Shown: positions 56,623 to 64,000 of the stretch, one piece after another
Position numbering within the stretch: the stretch's first letter is position 1
Layout of the letters: the number at the start of each line of letters is the position of its first letter
The notes under the pieces: model-generated
The model's input: the letters and a program-made list of their open reading frames with translations, nothing else
Told to the model about the DNA's origin: nothing
The model's database searches: none
Source: Candidatus Poribacteria bacterium
GTDB lineage: Bacteria; Poribacteria; WGA-4E; UBA9662
Direction of reading: 5' to 3'
Assembly (NCBI GenBank): GCA_030748495.1
Contig: JASMLX010000007.1
Location: forward strand, 1-64,000
Length of the DNA: 64,000 bases
Made by a program: the position numbers and the translations under genes

Positions 56623-56715
56623 CCAGTGTCATCAGGCACTTACTTCTATCAGGTAGAGGCTGGGGAGTCTACCGGAACAGGTAAAATGGTGATACTGAAG
56701 TCCCCCCCACCTTGA
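56623..56715 (+). pseudogene. Orphan FlgD-like C-terminal tail
   Basis: GTYFYQVEAGESTGTGKMVI followed by LK closely matches the end of the 57194-60508 protein (GTYFYQIEAGEYTETRKMIV). Only about 25 codons remain after the right end of the IS982-type element, with a six-base insertion before GGCACTTAC, and the original stop is replaced by one 15 bases later. Confidence 0.8.
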
Positions 56716-56861
56716 TCTTACTCCTTGCTAAGGAGGAGTATGGTACAGGCCGAAAAACAGTATCTATATACTGTCTTCTTCGACCGTACATATTCGTGGT
56801 GGTGACCCGTGATCGTCGGAGAGAGTCTGATTGTTAGCTGCTTCGCCCCTCGGTTAGAGGT

Positions 56862-56987
56862 CGGTAAAGGTTATGTATAACATCTGTAAGGGCAAAGCAA
56901 ATGGGGTGGGATTTGTCCAGCTAGCAAAAAATAGTTTTAGCTGCAGAAGCAGTTGTGAAAAAGAGGATGTGTTGCTTGGCCCCTACG
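56862..56987. repeat. MITE-like dispersed repeat, copy 1
   Basis: CGGTAAAGGTTATG at 56862 and the segment CTGTAAGGGCAAAGC at 56884-56898 mark the left side. GTTGCTTGGCCCCTACG at 56971-56987 is a near inverse of the latter. The interior (GATTTGTCCAGCTAGCAAAA, GCAGTTGTGAAAAAG) matches the copy at 60515-60633. It has no coding capacity. Confidence 0.7.
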
Positions 56988-57100
56988 AGGAGCGGGACTG
57001 TTCATCTTGACAGAGACGACCAGATGGTTGCTATCTACCTATATTCTTTACCAGATTGAGCTAAAAATGAATCCAGATGATAAATCTCCACTGTTTCTCT

Positions 57101-57129
57101 TTCCCATAACTGCTGAAATTTGGTACACT
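57101..57129 (+). promoter_or_regulatory. Weak promoter candidate for the modular surface protein
   Basis: TTCCCA (57101-57106) and TACACT (57124-57129) are spaced by 17 bases, with TG one base upstream of the -10. It is 65 bases before the ATG at 57194. Confidence 0.35.
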
Positions 57130-57193
57130 GTTTATTAATCCTTTAAATTAAACCAACATTAACCAGACCAACCTCAGACCGGAGACTACTATC

Positions 57194-60100
57194 ATGAAAT
57201 CTTCGTACCGTCTGCTTTTTATTCTTTTGCTACTGTTACCTCGAGTTTCTTTAGCTCAAGAGAAAATTACCTGGGAGAAAGACGGCTCAGAGATGGTGAT
57301 GATTCCGGGCGGTACCTTTGAGATGGGAGATAGTAAGAATGGGCCCGAGGACTTTATGAAACCTTCGCAGCCAGTGCATACTGTGACTCTGGATGCTTTC
57401 TATATGGATAAGTGCGAAGTGACCAACACCCAATACCGAGAATTCATGGAAGCCACCGGCCACCGTCAGCCTGCATACTGGAATGATCCTCTAATTAACC
57501 AACCCAACCAACCTGTAGTTGGAGTGGGTTGGGTTGATGCGGCAGCTTATGCCAATTGGGTGGGCAAACGCTTGCCTACTGAAGCCGAATGGGAGTATGC
57601 AGCACGAGGCGGATTGGCCGGGAAACGGTATGTTTGGGGAGATGGTAACATTGATGGGAAACAATGTAACTTCGCGGACAAGAATGCACCTAACGATTTC
57701 ACCTGGGCTGATCGGACGGTGGATGATGGCTATCAATACACCGCACTCGTAGGATCATATTCGGCTAACGGCTATGGACTTCATGATATGGCGGGCAACG
57801 TCTGGGAGTGGTGTGCTGACTGGTATGATGAAAACTACTATGGAAATTCGCCTGCTAAGAATCCAATGGGGCCGGACACCGGCTTCAACCGGGTGTTGCG
57901 GGGCGGGTCTTGGATCCACAATATCGTTCCCCTACGCGTGGCTATCCGCGACCATGACGCTCCGAATAATGCGAGCGCTTACATCGGATTTCGCTGTGTA
58001 ATTACCGGTTTACCTGCAACGATCAACATCAGATCGAGTTCTACTAGCCTGGTGGCTGACGGTAGTACGACCACCAGCTTAACTATTACTCTCAAAGACA
58101 CGACCGACCAGGACCTGTCGGGTCAGGTGGTCACCTTGACGGCTGATAATGGGACAGTCAGCGCTGTTACGGATAACGGCGACGGCACCTACACCGCCAC
58201 CTACACAGCGGGCAGCCAGGCGGGTACGGCTACGGTAACGGCTAAGACTGCTAACGGTAAAACCGATACAATCCAGATCACGTTGACGAAGGTTGCCACG
58301 TTTGTAATGTCGGTACTGGAACCGGAGTTGTCGGTTCCAGTGGGTGAGTCGGTCTCCTCTCTAATCGAGTTGGAAGGTAAAGATAGCTTTAGTGGTACCA
58401 TTGATCTATCTGCCACTGATCTACCTAAAAACACGACCGCCGGTTTCGATTCGGAGTCAGTCAAATTAACGGTGGCCGATCCTATTCAGACCGCGCAACT
58501 AACGTTGTCATTGGATCAGGATATTGAAGCTAAAACTTATGAGTTTACGGTTTCAGCCAGCAGTGAAGGTGGTCAAACGGAAAAAGTTACCTTCACGCTA
58601 AAAGTGGAAGCGAGAGATCCCGACCCGACCACGATAACTATTGTGGTTGATCCCAGAGAATTGACTCTAGGTGGTTCATTGAAAGTAGCTGGACAGTTAG
58701 TCTCGATTGCGAAGCTGGCAGTAGAGATTCCAGTCGGTTCTGTCATCGCATTGACCTTGACCTCACCCAGTGGAGAAAACATCCCATTTGAAGCCAAGAC
58801 CGCGGAGAGTGGTAACTATCAACAACCTTATACCCCGGATGAAGTGGGTGAGTGGCAGATCAGTGCTGAATTTGTCGGCACTGAAACCTTGAAAGTTTCT
58901 CAGCACAATGACACCTTTACCGTCCGCGCCAGAGAGGTAGAAAGTGTTGGCCTCCAATCGGATTCAACCGACTTAACGGCCGATGGTGTCACAACGGCCG
59001 CACTGACCATCACCCTCAAAGATACGGCTGACCAAACTGTATCAGGACAGGCGGTTACCTTAACGGCGGACAGTGGGCAAGTCAGCACCGTTACAGATAA
59101 TGGGGATGGCACCTATACTTCCACCTACACAGCGGGCAGCCAGGTAGGAACTGCTACAGTGACAGCTAAATCAGCTAACGGGAAAACTGGTACCGTCCAG
59201 ATTACACTGACGGAGGCTATTACATTTGCGCTGTCGGTGCCGAAACCGGAGTTGTCAGTTAAAGCGGGAGAATTTGCCACCTACCAGATTACGTTGAAAG
59301 AGAAAGGCGGTTTCAGTGATACCATTAATCTGTTTGCCAGTAACCTTCCCCCAAATACAACAGCTAGTTTTAATCCGGAACAGGTCAAATTAACGTCGGC
59401 CGAGCCCGTCCAGACTACGCGACTGACACTGACCTCGGGCCAAGATATTGAAGCCACAGATCACACCGTCACCGTTCTGGCCATCAGTGAAGGTGGCAAA
59501 GCGAAAACAGCTACTTTAAGACTAAAAGTGGAAGCCGAAGATCCCGGCCCAACTACGATTACAGTGGTAGTAGATCTCAAAGATGTAGATTTAGGTGATT
59601 CAATAAAAATAACTGGGCAGTTAGTCTCGATTGCAGAACCGGCAGTAGAGATTCCGGTTGATTCTGTCATTGCACTGACCTTAACCTCCCCGGCCGGAAA
59701 GACTGCGAGCTTTAATGTCAAGACTACTGAAGGTGGCAACTATCAATTAGATTCGCTCTACCGACCAGATGAAATAGGAGAATGGCAGGTTAACGCTGAA
59801 TTTGTCAGCACCGAGACCTTGAAAACCTCTCAGCACCGTGCCAAATTTACGGTGCAAAAACCGGCAGATAAACTAACAGCTAAACTAGCAGGTGATGTTA
59901 ACGGTGATAAGACGGTCAACATCTTTGACCTGGTGATAGTAGCAGGTCAATTTGGCCAAGCAGGACCAGGTTTAGAAGGAGACGTCAACGGCGATTTTGG
60001 AGTTGATGTCTTTGATCTGGTACTGGCAGCCAGTAACTTTGGCCAGTCGGTAGTAAGCACAGCCCCAACTATAACGACCAGTATCGAACTCAGTACGGAA

Positions 60101-60508
60101 CAGAAGTATCATATTGCCAATGCGATTGACCAATTAGAGTCTAACCCTAATCGCTCACCCGCGGAAGAGGTAGCACTTAACGTTCTGCAAGCCATATTGC
60201 CAGAGAGATTGCCCACTCAAAACCAATTACTAGCCAACTATCCCAATCCCTTCAATCCAGAAACCTGGATACCTTTCCAACTGAGTCAAGATGCCGATGT
60301 AACCATTACCATTTATGATGTTCACGGTCGACGGATACGACGATTGCAGCTGGGACTGATGACGGCGGGAAGGTATGTAGCTGCAGACCAGGCCGCCTAT
60401 TGGGATGGGAAGACTGAAACGGGTAAACTAGTGGCCAGTGGCACTTACTTCTATCAGATAGAGGCTGGAGAGTATACCGAGACACGGAAGATGATAGTTC
60501 TGAAGTAA
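57194..60508 (+). CDS. Exported SUMF1/Ig-repeat/dockerin/FlgD-tail modular protein
   Basis: 1104 residues with a signal peptide (LLFILLLLLPRVSLAQ). Residues 33-275 form a formylglycine-generating-enzyme (SUMF1) domain: MVMIPGGTFEMGD, DKCEVTNTQYREFM, RLPTEAEWEYAARGG, MAGNVWEWCADWY and VLRGGSWIH. Residues about 280-585 and 586-890 are two copies of an invasin/Big_1-type Ig domain (DNGDGTYTATYTAGSQAGTA; DNGDGTYTSTYTAGSQVGTA) plus a further beta-sandwich. Two dockerin-type Ca-binding repeats follow (GDVNGDKTVNIFDLV; GDVNGDFGVDVFDLV). The C-terminus (NPFNPETWIPFQLSQDADVT onward) is the FlgD/sorting-like Ig domain used for surface attachment in poribacterial proteins. Such SUMF1 domains may be binding modules rather than sulfatase-activating enzymes. 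The gene is monocistronic. Confidence 0.9.
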   Translation: MKSSYRLLFILLLLLPRVSLAQEKITWEKDGSEMVMIPGGTFEMGDSKNGPEDFMKPSQPVHTVTLDAFYMDKCEVTNTQYREFMEATGHRQPAYWNDPLINQPNQPVVGVGWVDAAAYANWVGKRLPTEAEWEYAARGGLAGKRYVWGDGNIDGKQCNFADKNAPNDFTWADRTVDDGYQYTALVGSYSANGYGLHDMAGNVWEWCADWYDENYYGNSPAKNPMGPDTGFNRVLRGGSWIHNIVPLRVAIRDHDAPNNASAYIGFRCVITGLPATINIRSSSTSLVADGSTTTSLTITLKDTTDQDLSGQVVTLTADNGTVSAVTDNGDGTYTATYTAGSQAGTATVTAKTANGKTDTIQITLTKVATFVMSVLEPELSVPVGESVSSLIELEGKDSFSGTIDLSATDLPKNTTAGFDSESVKLTVADPIQTAQLTLSLDQDIEAKTYEFTVSASSEGGQTEKVTFTLKVEARDPDPTTITIVVDPRELTLGGSLKVAGQLVSIAKLAVEIPVGSVIALTLTSPSGENIPFEAKTAESGNYQQPYTPDEVGEWQISAEFVGTETLKVSQHNDTFTVRAREVESVGLQSDSTDLTADGVTTAALTITLKDTADQTVSGQAVTLTADSGQVSTVTDNGDGTYTSTYTAGSQVGTATVTAKSANGKTGTVQITLTEAITFALSVPKPELSVKAGEFATYQITLKEKGGFSDTINLFASNLPPNTTASFNPEQVKLTSAEPVQTTRLTLTSGQDIEATDHTVTVLAISEGGKAKTATLRLKVEAEDPGPTTITVVVDLKDVDLGDSIKITGQLVSIAEPAVEIPVDSVIALTLTSPAGKTASFNVKTTEGGNYQLDSLYRPDEIGEWQVNAEFVSTETLKTSQHRAKFTVQKPADKLTAKLAGDVNGDKTVNIFDLVIVAGQFGQAGPGLEGDVNGDFGVDVFDLVLAASNFGQSVVSTAPTITTSIELSTEQKYHIANAIDQLESNPNRSPAEEVALNVLQAILPERLPTQNQLLANYPNPFNPETWIPFQLSQDADVTITIYDVHGRRIRRLQLGLMTAGRYVAADQAAYWDGKTETGKLVASGTYFYQIEAGEYTETRKMIVLK

Positions 60509-60514
60509 CCCCTA

Positions 60515-60758
60515 CGGTAAGGTTATGTGTGACGTCTGTAGGGGCAAAGCGAATAAGAAAGGATTTGGCCAACTAACAAAAATGGTTTTAACTGTAAGGG
60601 GGGCAGTTGTGAAAAAGGTGTGTTGCTTGGCTCAAACAGATTGAGATTGGAGTGCAATTTGGGCCAAGCAGACAAATGTCTACTCAAATAGAAAAGGAAG
60701 ACCAGAATCTAGTTTTCTACGGCAGGCAGTCGACTGATATTTGCTTGGCCCCTACGGT
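60515..60758. repeat. MITE-like dispersed repeat, copy 2
   Basis: CGGTAAGGTTATG at 60515, CTGTAGGGGCAAAGC at 60536-60550 and GTTGCTTGGCTC at 60622-60633 reproduce the layout of copy 1. Beyond it come ATTGAGATTGGAGTG, GGGCCAAGCA (60661-60670) and a final TTGCTTGGCCCCTACGGT at 60741-60758. It lies just after the modular protein gene and fills most of the gap before the radical SAM gene. Confidence 0.65.
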
Positions 60759-60893
60759 GTAGGGTTAGTAAGATGATTTCAACCCAAAAATCAACCCATA
60801 ACACAATGGGCTATAAACCCTTGTTTTATTGTTTTATCGTTCCATTGAAATTTCGTCCGAAATATTACGGTAGTAAGTAAGTAAGAAATAGAT

Positions 60894-62072
60894 ATGCTAA
60901 ATAACACCTGTTCTTTAAAAGTTAATGGGGCCAAAGAATCAACCCGGGAGGGAAAGTCTCTGCCGAGAACAGCTCATCACCGCCACCCCGGAGGGAAGAA
61001 GCAACCGGTACTCCGTCTGCTGTTTTGGGAAACAACTACAGGTTGTAACTTAGAGTGTGCGCACTGTCGACGGCTTGACGTGAGCCAACGGTTAGCCAAA
61101 AGTGATTTGACAACCGAGGAAGGCCTGGCCTTCATCGATGCTCTGACGGCAACACAGAAACCGATTTTAGTTTTTAGTGGTGGTGAACCGCTGATGCGTC
61201 CGGATATTTTTGAACTTGCCGCATACGCCATTGGGCGAGGATTGATAGTGGCACTCGCCACCAACGGGACGTTAGTGACAGACCAAATTGCAGCCAAGAT
61301 CAAGAGCGTTGGCATCGACCGTGTCAGCATCAGCATTGATGGCGAAAATGCTGAGACCCATGATGGGTTCCGAAGGCTACCAGGCTCATTTGACCGTGCT
61401 TTGGAGGGAATCGCTTACCTGAGAGCGCATGATGTTCCGGTCCAGATTAATTCAACTGTTGCCAAGCATAACGATGACCAACTCCCGGGTATCTACGACT
61501 TGGCGATCGATGTTGGGGCAATAGCGCTGCACCTGTTTATGTTGGTACCCGTTGGATGCGGAGTGCAGATCGCTGACAGTGTTATGCTGTCAGCAGAACG
61601 ACAGGAGGAGGTATTACACTGGTTCTACGATAAATCTAAGGAAAAAGCACTGCAAATGAAAGCAACCTGTGCCCCTCACTACTACCGTATCATGCGGCAG
61701 CGTGCACAGGCAGAAGGAACAAAAATTGATCGCTCTACCCACGGTATGGCAGTTCTAACCAAAGGCTGCTTGGCAGGAACCTCGGTCTGTTTTGTTTCTC
61801 ATAAGGGACAGGTTTTCCCCTGTGGATACCTCCCGGTTGAGGCCGGCAACGTAAGACACCAACCCTTTGGGGAAATTTGGGAAAATGCATCGTTGTTCGA
61901 GACACTTCGCCGTCCTGAACTGTTGAAAGGGAAGTGCGGAGTCTGTGAATACATAAAGGTGTGCGGTGGTTGTCGAGCACGCGCCTATGGAGAGGTCGGG
62001 GATCTACTGGAGGAGGAGCCCTACTGTATCTATCAGCCACCAATCCAAATCTCGAAAACCCTAGATAACTGA
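60894..62072 (+). CDS. ahbD: Radical SAM/SPASM protein, AhbD-like heme synthase
   Basis: 392 residues. The radical SAM cluster motif is CNLECAHC in LLFWETTTGCNLECAHC (around residue 52), followed by VFSGGEPLMRPD and ISIDGENAETHDGFR. The C-terminal SPASM region carries KGCLAGTSVCFVSHKGQVFP, CGYLPVEAGN and CGVCEYIKVCGGCRARAY, with Cys spacing for auxiliary clusters. The segment HLFMLVPVGCGVQI and CAPHYYRIMRQRA are typical of AhbD, which converts Fe-coproporphyrin III to heme b in the siroheme-dependent pathway. NirJ-type or peptide-maturation relatives cannot be fully excluded. No other heme genes are nearby. Confidence 0.75.
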   Translation: MLNNTCSLKVNGAKESTREGKSLPRTAHHRHPGGKKQPVLRLLFWETTTGCNLECAHCRRLDVSQRLAKSDLTTEEGLAFIDALTATQKPILVFSGGEPLMRPDIFELAAYAIGRGLIVALATNGTLVTDQIAAKIKSVGIDRVSISIDGENAETHDGFRRLPGSFDRALEGIAYLRAHDVPVQINSTVAKHNDDQLPGIYDLAIDVGAIALHLFMLVPVGCGVQIADSVMLSAERQEEVLHWFYDKSKEKALQMKATCAPHYYRIMRQRAQAEGTKIDRSTHGMAVLTKGCLAGTSVCFVSHKGQVFPCGYLPVEAGNVRHQPFGEIWENASLFETLRRPELLKGKCGVCEYIKVCGGCRARAYGEVGDLLEEEPYCIYQPPIQISKTLDN

Positions 62073-62098
62073 AATCATACCGAAAAACTAGAAAGAGG

Positions 62099-62119
62099 GT
62101 TTTAACACGGGGTTAAAAC
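62099..62119. repeat. Short perfect palindrome
   Basis: GTTTTAAC-ACGGG-GTTAAAAC, 8-bp arms. It is 27 bases after the radical SAM gene. It may be a weak terminator or a regulator site; no T-run follows. Confidence 0.4.
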
Positions 62120-62250
62120 GCACTCCTGAAGGGGTAGAAAGCGAGGTCAAGGAGATAATCGATGAGTTCAACCGGAAGATGTTTCCCGGCGGCAATTGCT
62201 TCTACGAAGCACGCTTCAGAAGTAAGTATTTTATATCTCTACCGTTGTGA
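62107..62250 (+). pseudogene. Short ORF fragment of unknown family
   Basis: A 47-codon frame without a good start reads TPEGVESEVKEIIDEFNRKM and FPGGNCFYEARFRSKYFISL. It looks like the beginning of a small protein, but it stops early at 62248 and there is no ribosome site. I do not recognise it with confidence. Confidence 0.25.
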
Positions 62251-62327
62251 CTACGGCCACACCGTAGTTGAAGCTCAATGTCCATAACCCCTCCCTAAAA
62301 ACTGAAGCTAAGTCAAACTGATACCAC

Positions 62328-62356
62328 TTGTGTTTCAATAAGGGGTGTGATATAAT
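62328..62356 (+). promoter_or_regulatory. Promoter candidate for the second ThuA gene
   Basis: TTGTGT (62328-62333) and TATAAT (62351-62356) with a 17-base spacer and a TG one base before the -10. It lies about 127 bases upstream of ATG 62483. Confidence 0.6.
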
Positions 62357-62482
62357 CGAAACTGGTAGCGGTCGATATTTTGGCAGCTATCTTGCCAACG
62401 AACGTATATTAGCATACATTAGCGATAATCCAAATATTGTCCCCTCAAAATTGGGATCAATAGGCGTTCAATAGGAGATATC

Positions 62483-63109
62483 ATGGGAAAAATTAACACG
62501 CTTGTATTTGCTGGTGGAGCAATCCACGACTGGAAAGGGTGCAGTCAGGAAATCATCAAGTCCTTGTCGCAAAGAGACGAATTCGAACTCACCACTGTAG
62601 AAGAAGATTTGGACACGCTGGTATCACCCAATCTGGATTCTTACGATTTAATCGTTTTTTACTACACGGTTGGTGAAATCTCCGACGCTCAAAAAAATGG
62701 GCTTCTAAATCATATTGCTTCTGGTAAAGGATACGTTGGCATCCACTCAGCTGCCGATTCCTTCAGAGGTTGTCCCGAGTATAGGGCCATGGTAGGTGGA
62801 CATTTTATCACTCACCCTCGCTACCGGGAATATCAGGTGAGTATTGTCGATTCTGACCACCCGATTACCGAAGGCCTGGTTGAGTTCAACGTTACCGATG
62901 AGCAGTATATTCTAGATTATGACCGACGTGTCGATGTTCTGGCCTCGGCCCTCTATCAGGGTGATATGGCACCGGTTGCCTGGACGAAAAGTTGGGGAGA
63001 AGGCCGAATTTTTTATCTTGCTTTAGGGCACGATGCGCCTGCCTGCCAGCACGAGAACTTTTCTCTTATGCTCCAGCGTGGTGCGTTATGGGCGGGTACA
63101 CCAGCATAA
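62483..63109 (+). CDS. ThuA family protein
   Basis: 208 residues, preceded by TAGGAGATATC. The ThuA fold runs from TLVFAGGAIHDWKGCSQEII through DLIVFYYTVGEISDAQKNGL, GYVGIHSAADSFRGCPEYRA, MVGGHFITHPRYREYQV and YLALGHDAPACQHENFSLML. The central GxHSAAD and GGHFxxHP motifs of the family are complete. ThuA proteins take part in trehalose and keto-sugar use. It is followed by recX after 20 bases, so it may share a transcript with recX and alaS. Confidence 0.9.
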   Translation: MGKINTLVFAGGAIHDWKGCSQEIIKSLSQRDEFELTTVEEDLDTLVSPNLDSYDLIVFYYTVGEISDAQKNGLLNHIASGKGYVGIHSAADSFRGCPEYRAMVGGHFITHPRYREYQVSIVDSDHPITEGLVEFNVTDEQYILDYDRRVDVLASALYQGDMAPVAWTKSWGEGRIFYLALGHDAPACQHENFSLMLQRGALWAGTPA

Positions 63110-63129
63110 AGTTGCCTCTCTGATCTGGG

Positions 63130-63768
63130 ATGCAACCTAAAATATCTGATATTCAGGTTCTCTCGGAAGAGAAGCTAAAAGTTGTTTTTGCGGCCGATGT
63201 TCCTGATCGGGTAGTGCCTATTAGCTTTGTCGGTATGTTCGGCCTTCGGGTCGGGATGACGGTTTCGCCGGAGATTCTGGATCAGTTAGCTCAAGCCGAA
63301 GAGGTGATGAAAGCCAAGGCCTACGCTAAAAAGGCTTGTCAAACTTCAGAAATACCCCACTCTAAATCGGAGATCATTAAACTGTTACAGCTACAGGGAT
63401 TTGAGTCAGAGAGTATCGAAGCGACGGTTTTAGATCTGGAACAGAGCGGTCATGTCAAAGATCAAGTTTTTGCTCGGAAGTGGGTGGATCGCAGGCGTAA
63501 GTCTACACCACGAGGCAAACGGGTACTTCGGTTTGAGCTTCGGGGAAAGGGAGTTGACACCTCAACCATTGATCATGTTTTGTCCGAGGTTGATGAATCC
63601 GATGAGACGGAATCGGCCTTGCGAATCTCCCGGAAACATGCCAGGCGCTACAAATCACTTGCTCCTCATGTGGCCAAACGCCGCTTGCAAGAACTCTTGC
63701 TCAGACGAGGGTTTGGCTACGATATCATCCAGCGAGTAACAGCAACTCTGGAGACCGAGAAGTCTTGA
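63130..63768 (+). CDS. recX: RecX family regulatory protein
   Basis: 212 residues. An N-terminal beta segment (ISDIQVLSEEKLKVVFAADV) is followed by the three-helix repeats of RecX: AKAYAKKACQTSEIPHSKSE, DLEQSGHVKDQVFARKWVDR and the C-terminal RRLQELLLRRGFGYDIIQR. RecX binds RecA filaments and moderates recombination. The gene order with alaS directly downstream (15-base gap) is a common arrangement, which supports the call. The start lacks a strong ribosome site. Confidence 0.9.
   Translation: MQPKISDIQVLSEEKLKVVFAADVPDRVVPISFVGMFGLRVGMTVSPEILDQLAQAEEVMKAKAYAKKACQTSEIPHSKSEIIKLLQLQGFESESIEATVLDLEQSGHVKDQVFARKWVDRRRKSTPRGKRVLRFELRGKGVDTSTIDHVLSEVDESDETESALRISRKHARRYKSLAPHVAKRRLQELLLRRGFGYDIIQRVTATLETEKS

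Positions 63769-64000
<232 letters not shown>

Overview
The window looks like part of a chromosome from an uncultured Candidatus Poribacteria-type sponge symbiont, or a close relative. This is inferred from gene content, not from a marker phylogeny. The clues are phytanoyl-CoA dioxygenase (PhyH) proteins, six Gfo/Idh/MocA oxidoreductases, two ThuA-like proteins, LamG-type secreted proteins, a formylglycine-generating-type domain fused to Ig, dockerin and FlgD-like tail modules (tail motif NPFNPETWIPFQL), and heavy loads of decaying insertion sequences and pseudogenes.

Layout. 1-8 kb: a flagellin-like relic at the edge, a PhyH gene broken by one in-frame TAG, an intact PhyH, a Gfo/Idh/MocA gene, a frameshifted enolase-superfamily gene and a secreted DUF6288-like protein. 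8-14 kb: an accessory graveyard with IS5, IS1 and IS3 remnants, a secreted LamG protein, and decayed glycyl-radical-enzyme and uroporphyrinogen-decarboxylase-like genes. 14-23 kb: an FAD amine-oxidase-like enzyme, an unknown protein, a half-ABC exporter, three minus-strand Gfo/Idh/MocA genes and a GH5 relic. 23-33 kb: an aminoglycoside-phosphotransferase-fold kinase, M28 peptidase, bleomycin-hydrolase-type peptidase, a YfhO-like membrane protein, a pair of unusual Gfo/Idh/MocA genes and a Tat-type metallophosphoesterase. 33-48 kb: a caspase/coiled-coil/PEGA/DUF5683 gene with two lesions, GH95 fucosidase, YdjM-like protein, CCA-adding enzyme, FliM-like protein, isochorismatase-like hydrolase, TPR protein overlapping an M32 carboxypeptidase, ThuA-like protein and an enolase-superfamily dehydratase. 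48-57 kb: a second graveyard (IS1, three IS5-type units including the one near 8 kb, IS630, an unassigned transposase, a tyrosine recombinase fragment and a decayed IS982 with recognisable ends) around an amidohydrolase and a second LamG protein. 57-64 kb: the 1104-residue modular surface protein, an AhbD-like radical SAM enzyme, a second ThuA, recX and the start of alaS.

Functionally the intact genes suggest scavenging of host or algal glycans (GH95 fucosidase, GH5 relic, sugar oxidoreductases, ThuA proteins, acid-sugar dehydratases) and peptides (M28, C1B, M32), with a set of exported carbohydrate-binding or adhesive proteins. The most unusual architecture is the exported caspase-like protein at 33-36 kb. 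Lesions are frequent, and several are single nonsense codons or homopolymer shifts in otherwise intact genes, so real decay and assembly error both need to be considered. All family names come from reading motifs by eye; no database search was possible.
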